The notes under the pieces were generated by a model. It had not been told where the DNA came from. It saw only the letters and a list, made by a program, of their open reading frames with translations, and ran no database searches. Shown here in pieces: positions 29,163-37,194 of a stretch of DNA of 64,000 bases. Source of the DNA: an uncultured Subdoligranulum sp. (lineage in GTDB: Bacteria; Bacillota; Clostridia; Oscillospirales; Ruminococcaceae); contig CALZZE010000001.1 in NCBI GenBank assembly GCA_945830575.1, forward strand, positions 1 through 64,000. The letters run 5' to 3'. Every line of letters begins with the position of its first letter. The first letter of the stretch is position 1. The position numbers and the translations under genes are program-made.

Positions 29163-29270
29163 ATGAAACATCAAGAGAAACAGAAACTCCTTGTGCGCAT
29201 CGTATGCTTTGCCATTGCCGCTCTGATGGTGGCGGGGCTTGTGGCCTCTGTGGCGCTGGCGATGATGTAA
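29163..29270 (+). CDS. 35-residue single-pass membrane peptide
   Basis: A tiny ORF between the M23 and protease genes: basic start (MKHQEKQKLLVRIVCF) followed by one hydrophobic segment of about 20 residues ending in MM. AGAGG sits 8 nt before the ATG, and the stop is 11 nt before the next start, so it fits the operon spacing exactly. No function is known. Its constant place between envelope genes suggests a small regulator or scaffold of FtsEX, the hydrolase or CtpA. Confidence 0.7.
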   Translation: MKHQEKQKLLVRIVCFAIAALMVAGLVASVALAMM

Positions 29271-29281
29271 GGGGGCACGGT

Positions 29282-30499
29282 ATGAGCAAAAAAGTCAGCA
29301 TCGCGGTGGCGGCCACCGTCACCCTCATCGCCATGGCACTGACCTTCTCCATCACCATGGCCATCTCCATGAACATGTTCAACAACACCGTATCCAGCGT
29401 CAAAAGCAGGGAACGGCAGTACAACAAGCTGTCGGAAATCGACCGCTTTGTGCGTTCTAATGAGTATTTTTCCATCAATGATGACACGCTGAACGATACC
29501 ATCGCCTCCGGTTATATGCTGGGCATCAGCGATAAATACGCCCGGTATTATTCCGCCAAGGCGTACGCCGAGCGGGTCAATGTGGCCTCCGGCAAGCTGA
29601 TGGGCATCGGCGTGGAGATCGTCAACGACGCCTCCTCCGGCTATGGCCGCATCATCCGCGTGTATGACAATTCTCCCGCCAGCGAGGTGGGCATGCAGGT
29701 GGGCGGTTTCATCACCGCGGTGGGGGAGCAGAGCACCCGCACCATGACCGACACGGCCGCCATCACCTCCGCGCTGCTGGGGGAGGAGGGCACCAGCGTG
29801 GCGGTCACCTACCTTGGCCCTGATAAACAGGAGCAAAAACTGGAAATCATCCACTCCAGCTACACCATCCCCACGGTGTACGGCCAGATGGTGCGGGACA
29901 ACTGTGCCTATGTAAAGGTCAGCGCCTTTACGACCGGCACCGCCACCGAGTTCAAGGCCACGGTGGACAGCCTGAAAGGGCAGGGAGCCACCAGCTTTGT
30001 GTTTGACCTGCGGGACAACAGCGGCGAAAACCTCAATGCGGCGCTGGTCGCGGCGGATTACTGCGTGCCTGCGGGCCTCATCGCCCAGAGCGAAGATAAG
30101 GACGGCAACCTCACTGACCTGCGCGTCTCGGATGACAGCGAGCTGGAACTGCCGCTGGTCTGCCTTGTGAACGGCAGCACCGCCGGCGGCGCCGAGCTGT
30201 TCGCCAACGCGCTGCGCAAAATGGGCGGCGCAGTGCTGGTGGGAACCACCACTGCGGGCAAGGGCGTGGTGCTCAGCGATGCGCAGAGCTTTTCGGACGG
30301 CAGCGCGGCGTATATCACCATTGCCATTCTGCGGGACAATGAGGGCTGGAACTGGAACGACAGCGGCCTGACCCCCGATGTGGAGGCAGCGCTTTCCGCC
30401 GACGAACAGACCAACTACTACGCCTTTACGGTGGACAGCGACCCGCAGATCCAGAAAGCGGTGACGGCTGCTGCCGCGCAGGCGGGACAGGGGCAATGA
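29282..30499 (+). CDS. S41 carboxyl-terminal processing protease (CtpA/B-like)
   Basis: 405 residues. An N-terminal membrane anchor (about 8-30) leads to a PDZ domain (about 95-185: GIGVEIVNDASSGYGRIIRV, SPASEVGMQVGGFI) and a tail-specific protease domain. Catalytic Ser is in LVNGSTAGGAELFANALR and Lys in VGTTTAGKGVV. It degrades or trims secreted proteins at the outer face. In several bacteria Ctp proteases control M23/NlpC hydrolases, which fits its place behind the M23 gene. The ATG at 29282 follows AAGGGGG. Confidence 0.93.
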   Translation: MSKKVSIAVAATVTLIAMALTFSITMAISMNMFNNTVSSVKSRERQYNKLSEIDRFVRSNEYFSINDDTLNDTIASGYMLGISDKYARYYSAKAYAERVNVASGKLMGIGVEIVNDASSGYGRIIRVYDNSPASEVGMQVGGFITAVGEQSTRTMTDTAAITSALLGEEGTSVAVTYLGPDKQEQKLEIIHSSYTIPTVYGQMVRDNCAYVKVSAFTTGTATEFKATVDSLKGQGATSFVFDLRDNSGENLNAALVAADYCVPAGLIAQSEDKDGNLTDLRVSDDSELELPLVCLVNGSTAGGAELFANALRKMGGAVLVGTTTAGKGVVLSDAQSFSDGSAAYITIAILRDNEGWNWNDSGLTPDVEAALSADEQTNYYAFTVDSDPQIQKAVTAAAAQAGQGQ

Positions 30500-30500
30500 T

Positions 30501-31367
30501 ATGCCAAAGCTGACGGAACTTGCCACCATCCGCGACCTGTGCGCCCGGTATGATTTTGCTCTGTCCAAGGGCTTCGGACAGAATTTCATCATCAATCCGG
30601 GCATCTGCCCCCGCATTGCCGAGGCCAGCGGCATCGGCCCCGGCTGGGGCGCGCTGGAGATCGGCCCCGGCATCGGGGTGCTGACGGAACAGCTTTGCCA
30701 GCGGGCGGACAAGGTGGTGGCGGTGGAGGTGGACAAGCGTCTGCCGCCGTTGCTGGCCGAGACCATGGCGGACTATCCCAACTTCAAGCTGGTACTGGAG
30801 GATGTGCTCAAGGTGGACCTGCGCGGTCTGCTGGCGGAGGAATTCGGAGACCGGCCGGTGGCGGTGTGTGCCAATCTGCCCTATTATATCACCAGTCCCA
30901 TCCTGATGCGGCTGCTGGAGGAGCGCCTTCCTATTTGCAACATCACCGTGATGGTGCAGAAGGAGGCCGCCCAGCGGCTCTGCGCCGCCCCCGGCACCCG
31001 GGAGGCAGGGGCCATCAGCTACGCGGTGGCCTACTACGCCCAACCAAAGCTACTGTTTACGGTGCAGCCGGGCAGCTTTTACCCGGCCCCCAAGGTCACC
31101 AGCGCGGTCATTCAGCTGACGCTGCATCCCCAGCCCCCGGTGCAGGTGCCGGGCGGCGATGAGGCGGGGTATTTCCGGCTGATTCGTGCGGCCTTCTCCC
31201 AGCGGCGCAAAACGGCGGCCAACGCCATCGCCAATGGCCTGTCCCTGCCCAAAGCGCAGGTGCTCGCGGCGCTGCAGGCCACCGGACTGGACGCCCGCCT
31301 GCGCCCGGAGCAGCTCACGCTGCAGGATTTCTGTGCCTTACAGACTGCATTGACAAACCTTGGTTGA
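30501..31367 (+). CDS. rsmA: 16S rRNA (A1518/A1519) dimethyltransferase RsmA
   Basis: A 288-residue KsgA/Dim1 methyltransferase. SAM-binding motif ALEIGPGIGVLTEQL, acidic loop VAVEVDKRL, and the catalytic NLPYYITSPI are all present, as is the N-terminal SKGFGQNFIIN. It dimethylates two adenines in helix 45 of 16S rRNA late in assembly. The gene starts 1 nt after the protease stop region, so it is cotranscribed with the envelope cluster. The promoter of tRNA-Thr lies inside its last codons. Confidence 0.96.
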   Translation: MPKLTELATIRDLCARYDFALSKGFGQNFIINPGICPRIAEASGIGPGWGALEIGPGIGVLTEQLCQRADKVVAVEVDKRLPPLLAETMADYPNFKLVLEDVLKVDLRGLLAEEFGDRPVAVCANLPYYITSPILMRLLEERLPICNITVMVQKEAAQRLCAAPGTREAGAISYAVAYYAQPKLLFTVQPGSFYPAPKVTSAVIQLTLHPQPPVQVPGGDEAGYFRLIRAAFSQRRKTAANAIANGLSLPKAQVLAALQATGLDARLRPEQLTLQDFCALQTALTNLG

Positions 31368-31379
31368 GTATGGTATAAT
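31350..31379 (+). promoter_or_regulatory. promoter of tRNA-Thr
   Basis: TTGACA (31350-31355), 18 nt, TATAAT (31374-31379), beginning inside the end of rsmA. Confidence 0.8.
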
Positions 31380-31412
31380 ACTTTCGCTGTGGGATGCCCC
31401 ATGGCGGAATAT

Positions 31413-31488
31413 GCTGGTGTAGCACAACTGGCAGTGCAGCTGATTTGTAATCAGCAGGTTGCGGGTTCGATTCCTGTCGCCAGCTCCA
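31413..31488 (+). tRNA. tRNA-Thr (anticodon TGT)
   Basis: A complete cloverleaf with encoded CCA. Acceptor stem GCTGGTG (31413-31419) pairs with CGCCAGC (31478-31484). The anticodon stem GCTGA/TCAGC encloses loop TTTGTAA with TGT at 31446-31448, reading ACA. The T-arm contains GGTTCGATTCC. Discriminator T85 and CCA at 31486-31488. Confidence 0.95.
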
Positions 31489-31489
31489 C

Positions 31490-31528
31490 AGGGACAGCGA
31501 GGTCTTGTTGGCCGGGCTGTCCCTTTTC
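31490..31528 (+). terminator. terminator of tRNA-Thr
   Basis: AGGGACAGC (31490-31498) pairs with GCTGTCCCT (31516-31524), followed by TTTCTT. Confidence 0.85.
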
Positions 31529-31557
31529 TTGACAATCCGTATGTGTTTTACTATAAT
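31529..31557 (+). promoter_or_regulatory. promoter of the M20D gene
   Basis: TTGACA (31529-31534), 17 nt, TATAAT (31552-31557), perfect consensus. The 80-nt leader that follows has no clear switch. Confidence 0.85.
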
Positions 31558-31636
31558 GAGAGATAATAGGTAACACCGCATACCGGCGCGCAGGCGAAGC
31601 CTCGCGCCTTTCCATGTTCGATGGGAGGTCTTATTG

Positions 31637-32851
31637 ATGGATTCCAACATGATACTCAAGGAGGCGGCCGCGCTGCAGCCCGAGCTGCAGGCTGTCCGCC
31701 GCGATCTGCACCGCCATCCCGAGCTTGGCTTTGATCTGGTGTACACCAAGGCTTTGGTGCGCCAAAAGCTGGAGGAGATGGGGTATCAGCCGCAGGACTG
31801 CGGAAAATGCGGACTGGTGGCGCTGGCGGGAGGGAAGCATCCCGGCAAGACCATCCTCATCCGCGGCGACATGGACGCGCTGCCCATCGAGGAAGAGGCG
31901 GACGTGGACTACAAGAGCGAGATACCGGGCAAGATGCACGGCTGCGGGCATGATATGCACGCGGCCATGATGCTGGGCGCGGCGAAGCTGCTGAAGGCGC
32001 ATGAGGAGGAATTGCAGGGCACCGTCAAGCTGATGTTCCAGCCGGCGGAGGAAATTTTCCAGGGGTCGGAGGACATGATCCGCGCCGGCGTGCTGGAGAA
32101 TCCCACGGTGGACGCCGCCCTGATGATCCATGTGGTGCCCGGCCTGCCCATGCCCGCCGGCATGGTGCTGGTGCAGGGAGGCGGCGTGTCCATGGCCTCC
32201 TGCGAGCAGTACCACATTCTGGTGAAGGGCCGCGGCGGCCACGGCTCCATGCCCGCCGTCTGCATCGACCCCATCACCGCCGCCGCCCACATCCATCTGG
32301 CATTGCAGGAGATTAACTCCCGCGAGCTGGACCCCCATGGCTTTGGCGTGTTCACCACCGGCCGTTTTGAAGGCGGCAAAACCTCCAATGTCATTCCCGA
32401 CACCGCCGAGATGTGGGGCACCATCCGCACGGTGGACCCGGACGGGAAAATCAACGCACAAATCAAGACCCGCATGACGGAGATCGCCAAAGGCGTGGGC
32501 GCGGCCATGCGCTGCGAGGTGGAGACGGAATTTTACGATTTCTGCCCCTGCATGGTCAACGATGACGCCTTGTCCGCCGACACGCTGCGCTATATGACCG
32601 AGCTGCTTGGCCCGGCCGCGCTGGACATGGCCAAGCTCACCGGCGGCAAGCCGGGCGGCGGCAGCGAGGATTTCGCCTTTGTCAGCCACAAGGTTCCCAC
32701 CGTGGGGATGCTGCTGTCCACCGGCAATGCCAAGGAGGGCTACTGCTACACCCAGCACAACCCCAAGGCCAAATTTGACGATTCTGTGCTGTTCCGTGGT
32801 TCGGCGGCCTATGTGTATGCCGCCGCCCGCTGGCTGGAGGAACACAAGTAA
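31637..32851 (+). CDS. M20D amidohydrolase (hippurate/N-acyl amino acid hydrolase type)
   Basis: A 404-residue zinc hydrolase. RRDLHRHPELGFDLVYTK begins the catalytic domain; metal ligands lie in IRGDMDALPIEEEADV, GKMHGCGHDMHAAMMLG and PAEEIFQGSEDMI. The dimerisation domain insert starts near GRGGHGSMP. Such enzymes remove acyl groups from amino acids. The ATG at 31637 has GGGAGG 8 nt upstream; a TTG one codon earlier is less likely. The same mRNA may read through into the MATE gene, but a hairpin lies between. Confidence 0.93.
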   Translation: MDSNMILKEAAALQPELQAVRRDLHRHPELGFDLVYTKALVRQKLEEMGYQPQDCGKCGLVALAGGKHPGKTILIRGDMDALPIEEEADVDYKSEIPGKMHGCGHDMHAAMMLGAAKLLKAHEEELQGTVKLMFQPAEEIFQGSEDMIRAGVLENPTVDAALMIHVVPGLPMPAGMVLVQGGGVSMASCEQYHILVKGRGGHGSMPAVCIDPITAAAHIHLALQEINSRELDPHGFGVFTTGRFEGGKTSNVIPDTAEMWGTIRTVDPDGKINAQIKTRMTEIAKGVGAAMRCEVETEFYDFCPCMVNDDALSADTLRYMTELLGPAALDMAKLTGGKPGGGSEDFAFVSHKVPTVGMLLSTGNAKEGYCYTQHNPKAKFDDSVLFRGSAAYVYAAARWLEEHK

Positions 32852-32860
32852 AGAAAACAA

Positions 32861-32890
32861 AGCACACGGGCGCGATCCGTGTGCTTTTCT
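32861..32890 (+). terminator. terminator between M20D and MATE genes
   Basis: AGCACACGG (32861-32869), loop GCGCGAT, CCGTGTGCT (32877-32885), then TTTTCT. The MATE start is only 20 nt further, with no room for a promoter, so MATE expression depends on readthrough. Confidence 0.8.
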
Positions 32891-32909
32891 GCGGGAGAGG
32901 GGAAACGTT

Positions 32910-34241
32910 ATGAATCATGATCTGACGGTGGGAAAACCGGGCACTGTGCTGTGGCAGTTCTGCCTGCCGCTGTTCGGCAGCATCATTTTTCAACAGCTGT
33001 ACAATCTGGCGGATAGTTTGGTTGCGGGACGGTTCATCGGGGAAAACGCGCTGGCCGCAGTGGGAAATTCCTACGAAATTACGCTGATTTTCATTGCCTT
33101 TGCTTTCGGGTGCAACATCGGCTGCTCGGTCATGGTCTCCCGGCTGTTCGGCGCAAAGGAATACGCCGAGATGAAAACCGCCGTGACCACCTCCATGCTG
33201 GCCTCCGGCGGTATCTGCCTGCTTCTGATGGCGGTGGGGCTGCTGGGCGGCCGCTGGCTGCTGGGGCTGATCAACACCCCAACGGAACTGATGGGGGACA
33301 GCGCCCTGTATCTGGACATCTATGTGCTGGGTCTGCCGTTCCTGTTTTTTTATAACCTTTCCACCGGCATCTTCTCCGCCTTCGGAGACTCCAAAACTCC
33401 GTTTCGGTTTCTGGCAGTGTCCTCCATGGCCAACATTGCGGTGGACATCCTTTTTGTGACAGCGTTCCGTATGGGGGTCGCGGGCGTGGCATGGGCCACG
33501 TTCCTGTGTCAGGGCGTCAGCTGTGTGCTGGCACTGTGGGTGGTGCTGCGGCGGCTGCAGGCCATCCGGACAGCGACCCGCCCCGCACTGTTTTCACTGC
33601 GTCTGCTGGGCAAGTTCGCTGTCATTGCCATTCCCAGCACCTTACAGCAGTGCTTTGTGTCGGTGGGCAACATCATCATTCAGGGCGTCATCAACAGCTT
33701 TGGCGCCAGCGTCATGGCGGGGTACGCGGCGGCGGTCAAACTGAACAATCTGGTCATCACCTCGCTGACCACGCTGGGCAACGGTGTTTCCAATTACACG
33801 GCGCAGAATCTTGGCGCAGGCAAGCCGGAGCGTGTGCGGCAGGGCTTTGCGGCAGGCCTGCGCATGACATGGATGCTGATTTTGCCGCTGGCGCTGTGCT
33901 GGTTCTTTGGCGGCCAGATACTGCTGCGGCTGTTTTTGGCGGATGCCCATGGGGAGGCTATGGCGGCAGGTATGCAATTTTTACGCATTGTAGCGCCTTT
34001 TTACATGGTACTGTGTGTGAAACTGGTGGCGGACGGCGTGCTGCGCGGCAGCGGTCTGATGGGCCGGTTCATGGTGGACACCTTCTCCGACCTGATTTTG
34101 CGTGTGGGACTGTCCATCCTGTTTTCCGGCTGGTGGGGTTCCACCGGCATCTGGCTTTCCTGGCCTGTGGGATGGACGGTGGGCACCCTTCTGTCGGTGC
34201 TGTTTTACCGAACCGCGCCCCTTGACAAAACCAAATCATAA
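32910..34241 (+). CDS. MATE family efflux transporter
   Basis: A 443-residue membrane protein with twelve hydrophobic segments in two similar halves (MatE domains). The first half has QLYNLADSLVAGRFIGENALAAVG, shown in part, and the second has QCFVSVGNIIIQGVINSFG. MATE proteins export cationic drugs or metabolites using Na+ or H+. GGGAGAGGGG precedes the ATG. A second, divergent MATE gene lies at 55272-56675 on the other strand. Confidence 0.93.
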   Translation: MNHDLTVGKPGTVLWQFCLPLFGSIIFQQLYNLADSLVAGRFIGENALAAVGNSYEITLIFIAFAFGCNIGCSVMVSRLFGAKEYAEMKTAVTTSMLASGGICLLLMAVGLLGGRWLLGLINTPTELMGDSALYLDIYVLGLPFLFFYNLSTGIFSAFGDSKTPFRFLAVSSMANIAVDILFVTAFRMGVAGVAWATFLCQGVSCVLALWVVLRRLQAIRTATRPALFSLRLLGKFAVIAIPSTLQQCFVSVGNIIIQGVINSFGASVMAGYAAAVKLNNLVITSLTTLGNGVSNYTAQNLGAGKPERVRQGFAAGLRMTWMLILPLALCWFFGGQILLRLFLADAHGEAMAAGMQFLRIVAPFYMVLCVKLVADGVLRGSGLMGRFMVDTFSDLILRVGLSILFSGWWGSTGIWLSWPVGWTVGTLLSVLFYRTAPLDKTKS

Positions 34242-34244
34242 CAC

Positions 34245-34279
34245 AAAATCCGGCGCCCCCCATGGGACGCCGGATTTTT
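34245..34279. terminator. bidirectional terminator between MATE and ireB
   Basis: AAAATCCGGCG (34245-34255) pairs with CGCCGGATTTT (34268-34278); T-runs on both strands serve the convergent genes. Confidence 0.85.
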
Positions 34280-34287
34280 GTGATAGG

Positions 34288-34539
34288 TCAGTTCCGGATG
34301 TAATCCCGCACCAGAGCCTGCAGCAGATCATCCCGGTCAATGCGGCGGATGAGCGCACGGGCGTTCTTGTAGGTGGTGATGTAGGTGGGATCCTCCGACA
34401 GAATGTAGCCCACGATCTGGTTGATGGGGTTATAGCCCTTTTCTTCCAGTGCGCGGTAAACCTGCTGCATGGTCTGCTTGATCTCCATATCTTTCTCATC
34501 GCGGAGCGAGAATACAGCAGTTGGTTCTGAAATTGCCAT
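34288..34539 (-). CDS. ireB: IreB family regulatory phosphoprotein
   Basis: An 83-residue IreB/UPF0297 protein: FSLRDEKDMEIKQTMQQVYRALEEKGYNP is conserved, shown in part as KQTMQQVYRALEEKGYNP, with PINQIVGYILSEDPTYITTY. In Enterococcus faecalis IreB is phosphorylated by the Ser/Thr kinase IreK and affects cell-wall stress and cephalosporin resistance. The ATG at 34539 has AAGGGGG upstream. In most Firmicutes it is cotranscribed with ruvX and a UPF0473 gene; here it stands alone. Confidence 0.93.
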   Translation of the reverse strand: MAISEPTAVFSLRDEKDMEIKQTMQQVYRALEEKGYNPINQIVGYILSEDPTYITTYKNARALIRRIDRDDLLQALVRDYIRN

Positions 34540-34579
34540 GGCAACAACCCCCTTTTCACGTTTGGATTCTTTTCTTCCT

Positions 34580-34608
34580 ATTATATACGAATGATTTGCC
34601 GGATGCAA
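34580..34608 (-). promoter_or_regulatory. promoter of ireB
   Basis: On the minus strand TTGCAT (34608-34603), 17 nt, TATAAT (34585-34580). Confidence 0.75.
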
Positions 34609-34623
34609 TGCCGGAAACGGCGT

Positions 34624-34674
34624 TTTAAAAAATTTTTCCTCAGGGCAATACCGCACAATTCATGGCTGTTGCCC
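34624..34674 (-). terminator. probable terminator of nagB
   Basis: Read on the minus strand GGGCAA (34674-34669) pairs with TTGCCC (34648-34643) over a 20-nt loop, followed by an A-then-T-rich tail. The stem is short, so this is a weaker call. Confidence 0.5.
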
Positions 34675-35400
34675 TCAGATCAGGCTGGCAGCCTCGGCGT
34701 CCAGAACGATGGTGCAGTCGGGGTGCATCTGCAGGATGGAGGCGGGCACCTCGGGGGTGACGGGGCCGAAGAAGGCGCGCTTGATGATCTCCGCCTTGCC
34801 CGCGCCGTTGGCGACCAGCAGCACCTTGCGGGCCTGCATGATGGTCTTGATGCCCATGGTGTAGGCCTGACGGGGCACTTCCTCCTTGCTGGCAAAGAAC
34901 CGCTTGTTGGCCTCGATGGTCTCCTCGGTCAGGTCGACGCAGTGGGTGCCCAGTTCAAAGGCGGAGCCCGGCTCGTTGAAACCGATGTGGCCGTCATGGC
35001 CGATGCCCAGCAGCTGCAGGTCGATGCCGCCCACGCGCTGGATCACGTAGTCATAGCGGGCGCACTCGGCGGCGGCGTCCAGATTGGTACCGTCCGGCAG
35101 GTTGATGCGCTCGGGACGGATGTTCACCAGATCGAACAGGTTGCGGTGCATGAAGCTCCAGTAGCTCTCAGGATGCTCCCGGGGCAGGCCGCGGTACTCG
35201 TCCAGGTTGACGGTGGTGACTTCAGAGAAGTCGATGTCATCCTTGTTGTACCACTCCACCAGCTGCTTGTAGATGCCCACGGGGGTGCCGCCGGTGGCCA
35301 GACCCAGCACGCAGTTGGGTTTCATGATGACCTGCGCCGAGATGATGTTGGCGGCCTTGCGGGACATGTCATAGTAGTCCTTTGCGCGAATGATTTTCAT
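34675..35400 (-). CDS. nagB: glucosamine-6-phosphate deaminase
   Basis: A 241-residue NagB converting glucosamine-6-phosphate to fructose-6-phosphate and ammonia, the reverse of GlmS flow. Motifs: GLATGGTPVGIYKQLV, VNLDEYRGL, LLGIGHDGHIGFNEPGS and AYTMGIKTIM. GGAGG lies before the ATG. NagA or a PTS gene is not adjacent. Slightly short of the E. coli enzyme, as in other Firmicutes, which lack the C-terminal allosteric extension. Confidence 0.95.
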   Translation of the reverse strand: MKIIRAKDYYDMSRKAANIISAQVIMKPNCVLGLATGGTPVGIYKQLVEWYNKDDIDFSEVTTVNLDEYRGLPREHPESYWSFMHRNLFDLVNIRPERINLPDGTNLDAAAECARYDYVIQRVGGIDLQLLGIGHDGHIGFNEPGSAFELGTHCVDLTEETIEANKRFFASKEEVPRQAYTMGIKTIMQARKVLLVANGAGKAEIIKRAFFGPVTPEVPASILQMHPDCTIVLDAEAASLI

Positions 35401-35465
35401 AATGGAAAAACCTCCTGTTCAGGTGCGGCGAAAGATTTTTTCACCGTCCTTTGCGTATTGCCTAT

Positions 35466-35494
35466 ATTGTAGCACAGACAGGAGAAAAAATAAA
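35466..35494 (-). promoter_or_regulatory. promoter of nagB
   Basis: On the minus strand TTTATT (35494-35489), 17 nt, TACAAT (35471-35466). Confidence 0.55.
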
Positions 35495-35555
35495 GTGAAA
35501 TTGCATAAATTTCTGCGGAAATTCGAGAAGAAATCGAAAAAGCCGGCGTTCTCTT

Positions 35556-36245
35556 CTAAGGCTTGCGCTTTAGTGCCCGGAAAGCTGCTTTTTGCGCCGG
35601 CGTAAGGCGCAGGCTCTCGCAGGTTTTCTGTACGGCCTTGTTGTGGGTGGCGTCGTCCAGCGTGTCCTGCCGCAGCCAGACAAGCCCCAGCGCTGGCTCT
35701 TTGGCGGCCGCCGCGCTCACCGCCCAGGCCACCGCCAGCCGGGCGTAGGGGGCGGGGCAGGAGACCTCCCCGCAGACCGAAAGCACCATCCGCCGGTGTT
35801 CCGGGTCGGCGGTGAAGTGGTCCAGCAGGCAGACAAGACCAAACCGGGCGGTGAACTCCGCCTCCGAGCGGGCCAGCTCCCGGAGCCACGGCAGCCAGAC
35901 CTCCGGTTCCTTTGCCATAAACTTGCAGGTGGCGGCGGTGGAATCGCAGATGCTCCAGTTGTCGATGTGGGGCAGCAGCGCCGTCAGCCGCGCTTTGCGG
36001 GCGGCGGCGTCCCCTTTGGCGCAGGCGCACACCAGCCCCCGCAGCATGCCTTCCTCGAAGGTGGCGCCGGTCAGCATGGCCAGCGATTCCTCCGGGGTGC
36101 GGGCCAGTTCTTTGGCCAGCCTGCGCAGCGCCGGGATGCGCACCCCCAGCATGGGCCGGCAGCCGGGGATCAGCGCCGAGGAAAAGGCGGCGTACTCCGG
36201 CTCCGCCAGTTCGTTCAGGCGGGCCATCAGTTGCTCGTGGTTCAT
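35556..36245 (-). CDS. AlkD-like DNA alkylation repair protein
   Basis: A 229-residue all-helical HEAT-repeat protein of the DNA alkylation repair (AlkC/AlkD) family: GVRIPALRRLAKELAR near the N-terminus and KFMAKEPEVWLPWLRELARSEAEFTARFG in the middle, shown in part as KEPEVWLPWLRELARSEAEF. Founding members excise N3/N7-alkylated purines, but many Firmicutes homologues are untested. The ATG at 36245 has GGAGG 8 nt upstream. It is separated from thiT by a strong hairpin. Confidence 0.88.
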   Translation of the reverse strand: MNHEQLMARLNELAEPEYAAFSSALIPGCRPMLGVRIPALRRLAKELARTPEESLAMLTGATFEEGMLRGLVCACAKGDAAARKARLTALLPHIDNWSICDSTAATCKFMAKEPEVWLPWLRELARSEAEFTARFGLVCLLDHFTADPEHRRMVLSVCGEVSCPAPYARLAVAWAVSAAAAKEPALGLVWLRQDTLDDATHNKAVQKTCESLRLTPAQKAAFRALKRKP

Positions 36246-36282
36246 TGCGGACACCTCCTTGTACCATGATAGCACAGAAAAT

Positions 36283-36304
36283 GCCGGCCGCACAAGCGGC
36301 CGGC
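36283..36304 (-). terminator. terminator of thiT
   Basis: A 9-bp perfect stem GCCGGCCGC / GCGGCCGGC with loop TTGT (minus strand), followed by ATTTTCTG. Confidence 0.8.
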
Positions 36305-36319
36305 GCCGAAAACCGGAGA

Positions 36320-36877
36320 TCACTTCTGGAACAGCTTGGGAGCGGCCTTGTACAGCAGCAGGCAGACGACCACCATGAGGATGGTGTTGGGCAGCATGTA
36401 GGAGCCGTTGTACACCAGACTCCACACGGGGGCGGACATGCCCTCCGGCGCCCAGGAGCCCCACAGCAGCCAGCCGGACAGGAAGCTGCACACAAAGCGC
36501 AGCACGCCGCACACCGCGGCGCCCACGGCCACGCCGGCCGTCTTGTTGGAGAAACGCTCAGCCACCAGCGGGGCCAGACCCAGCACGGTGAAGGCCAGTA
36601 CATAGTCCAGCAGGATGCAGCCGATCTGGGCGGGCAGGGTGGCGCAGTACAGCACGTTTTCAAAGCCCATCATCATTTGCAGCACGCCGTGGACAAAGCC
36701 GGTGAAGCATCCCCACTTGGTGCCGTTGCGCAGGCCCATCAGCACCAGCGGGATCATTTCCAGCGTGATGGAGCCGCCCTGCGGCAGCTCAAACACCTTG
36801 ATGTAGGACAGTACGGTGGCCAGCGCGATCATCAGCGCGCCCTCCACCAGCAGGCGGGACTTGGAATTGGTTTTCAT
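36320..36877 (-). CDS. thiT: thiamine ECF transporter S component
   Basis: A 185-residue membrane protein with six hydrophobic segments, of the ThiT family. LVEGALMIALATVLSYIKVFELPQGGSITLEMIPL contains the Arg/Leu start and the GGSIT region; WGSWAPEGMSAPVWSLVYNGSYMLP contributes thiamine-contact aromatics (both shown in part only as ELPQGGSITLEM and APVWSLVYNGSYML). It pairs with a shared EcfAA'T module encoded elsewhere. The TPP riboswitch immediately upstream confirms the substrate. Confidence 0.94.
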   Translation of the reverse strand: MKTNSKSRLLVEGALMIALATVLSYIKVFELPQGGSITLEMIPLVLMGLRNGTKWGCFTGFVHGVLQMMMGFENVLYCATLPAQIGCILLDYVLAFTVLGLAPLVAERFSNKTAGVAVGAAVCGVLRFVCSFLSGWLLWGSWAPEGMSAPVWSLVYNGSYMLPNTILMVVVCLLLYKAAPKLFQK

Positions 36878-36907
36878 GGGACAAAACTCCTCTTTACAAA
36901 AGTACAT

Positions 36908-36941
36908 AAAAACAAGCGCCTGCACAATGATGAGCAGGCGC
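36908..36941 (-). terminator. riboswitch-controlled terminator upstream of thiT
   Basis: Minus strand GCGCCTGC (36941-36934), loop, GCAGGCGC (36923-36916), then TTGTTTTT. It lies between the TPP aptamer and thiT, so ligand binding can stop transcription here. Confidence 0.85.
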
Positions 36942-36967
36942 AAAGCGTTCAGACTTTGTCGGTCAAA

Positions 36968-37043
36968 ACTCCCTCCGCCGGCATTACCCGGATCAGGTTA
37001 AGGGTACTTCGCTCTCGCAAATCTCAGCCTTACGGCGCCCCTG
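36968..37043 (-). promoter_or_regulatory. TPP riboswitch (THI element)
   Basis: On the minus strand the aptamer runs from GGGGCGCCG to GGCGGAGGGAG. It contains CTGAGA and CCCTTAACCTGATCCGGGT, the two universally conserved TPP contacts. It precedes an intrinsic terminator and thiT, so thiamine pyrophosphate should shut off thiamine uptake. Confidence 0.95.
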
Positions 37044-37060
37044 TTTTTATGTCCAAAACC

Positions 37061-37088
37061 AGTATACACATTTTGGCGGATTTGTCAA
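37061..37088 (-). promoter_or_regulatory. promoter of the thiT riboswitch transcript
   Basis: Minus strand TTGACA (37088-37083), 16 nt, TATACT (37066-37061). Confidence 0.75.
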
Positions 37089-37135
37089 GGGAGGGGAGGC
37101 CTGCTGTGTTTTTTCACAAAAATACAAAGAAAGTT

Positions 37136-37164
37136 TTGTATATTCCATGAATCTATGGTACAAT
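37136..37164 (+). promoter_or_regulatory. promoter of the BMP-fusion gene
   Basis: TTGTAT (37136-37141), 17 nt, TACAAT (37159-37164), 30 nt before the ATG. With the minus-strand elements, this accounts for the whole 36878-37194 gap. Confidence 0.65.
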
Positions 37165-37194
37165 AGAAACAGCAAGCGAAAGGGAGGCTTTGCG

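Noticed and set aside
26028-29174. A 1048-codon minus-strand frame opposite ftsE-ftsX and the M23 gene
   Set aside because: Same shadow effect; the plus-strand genes have clear families, starts and ribosome sites.
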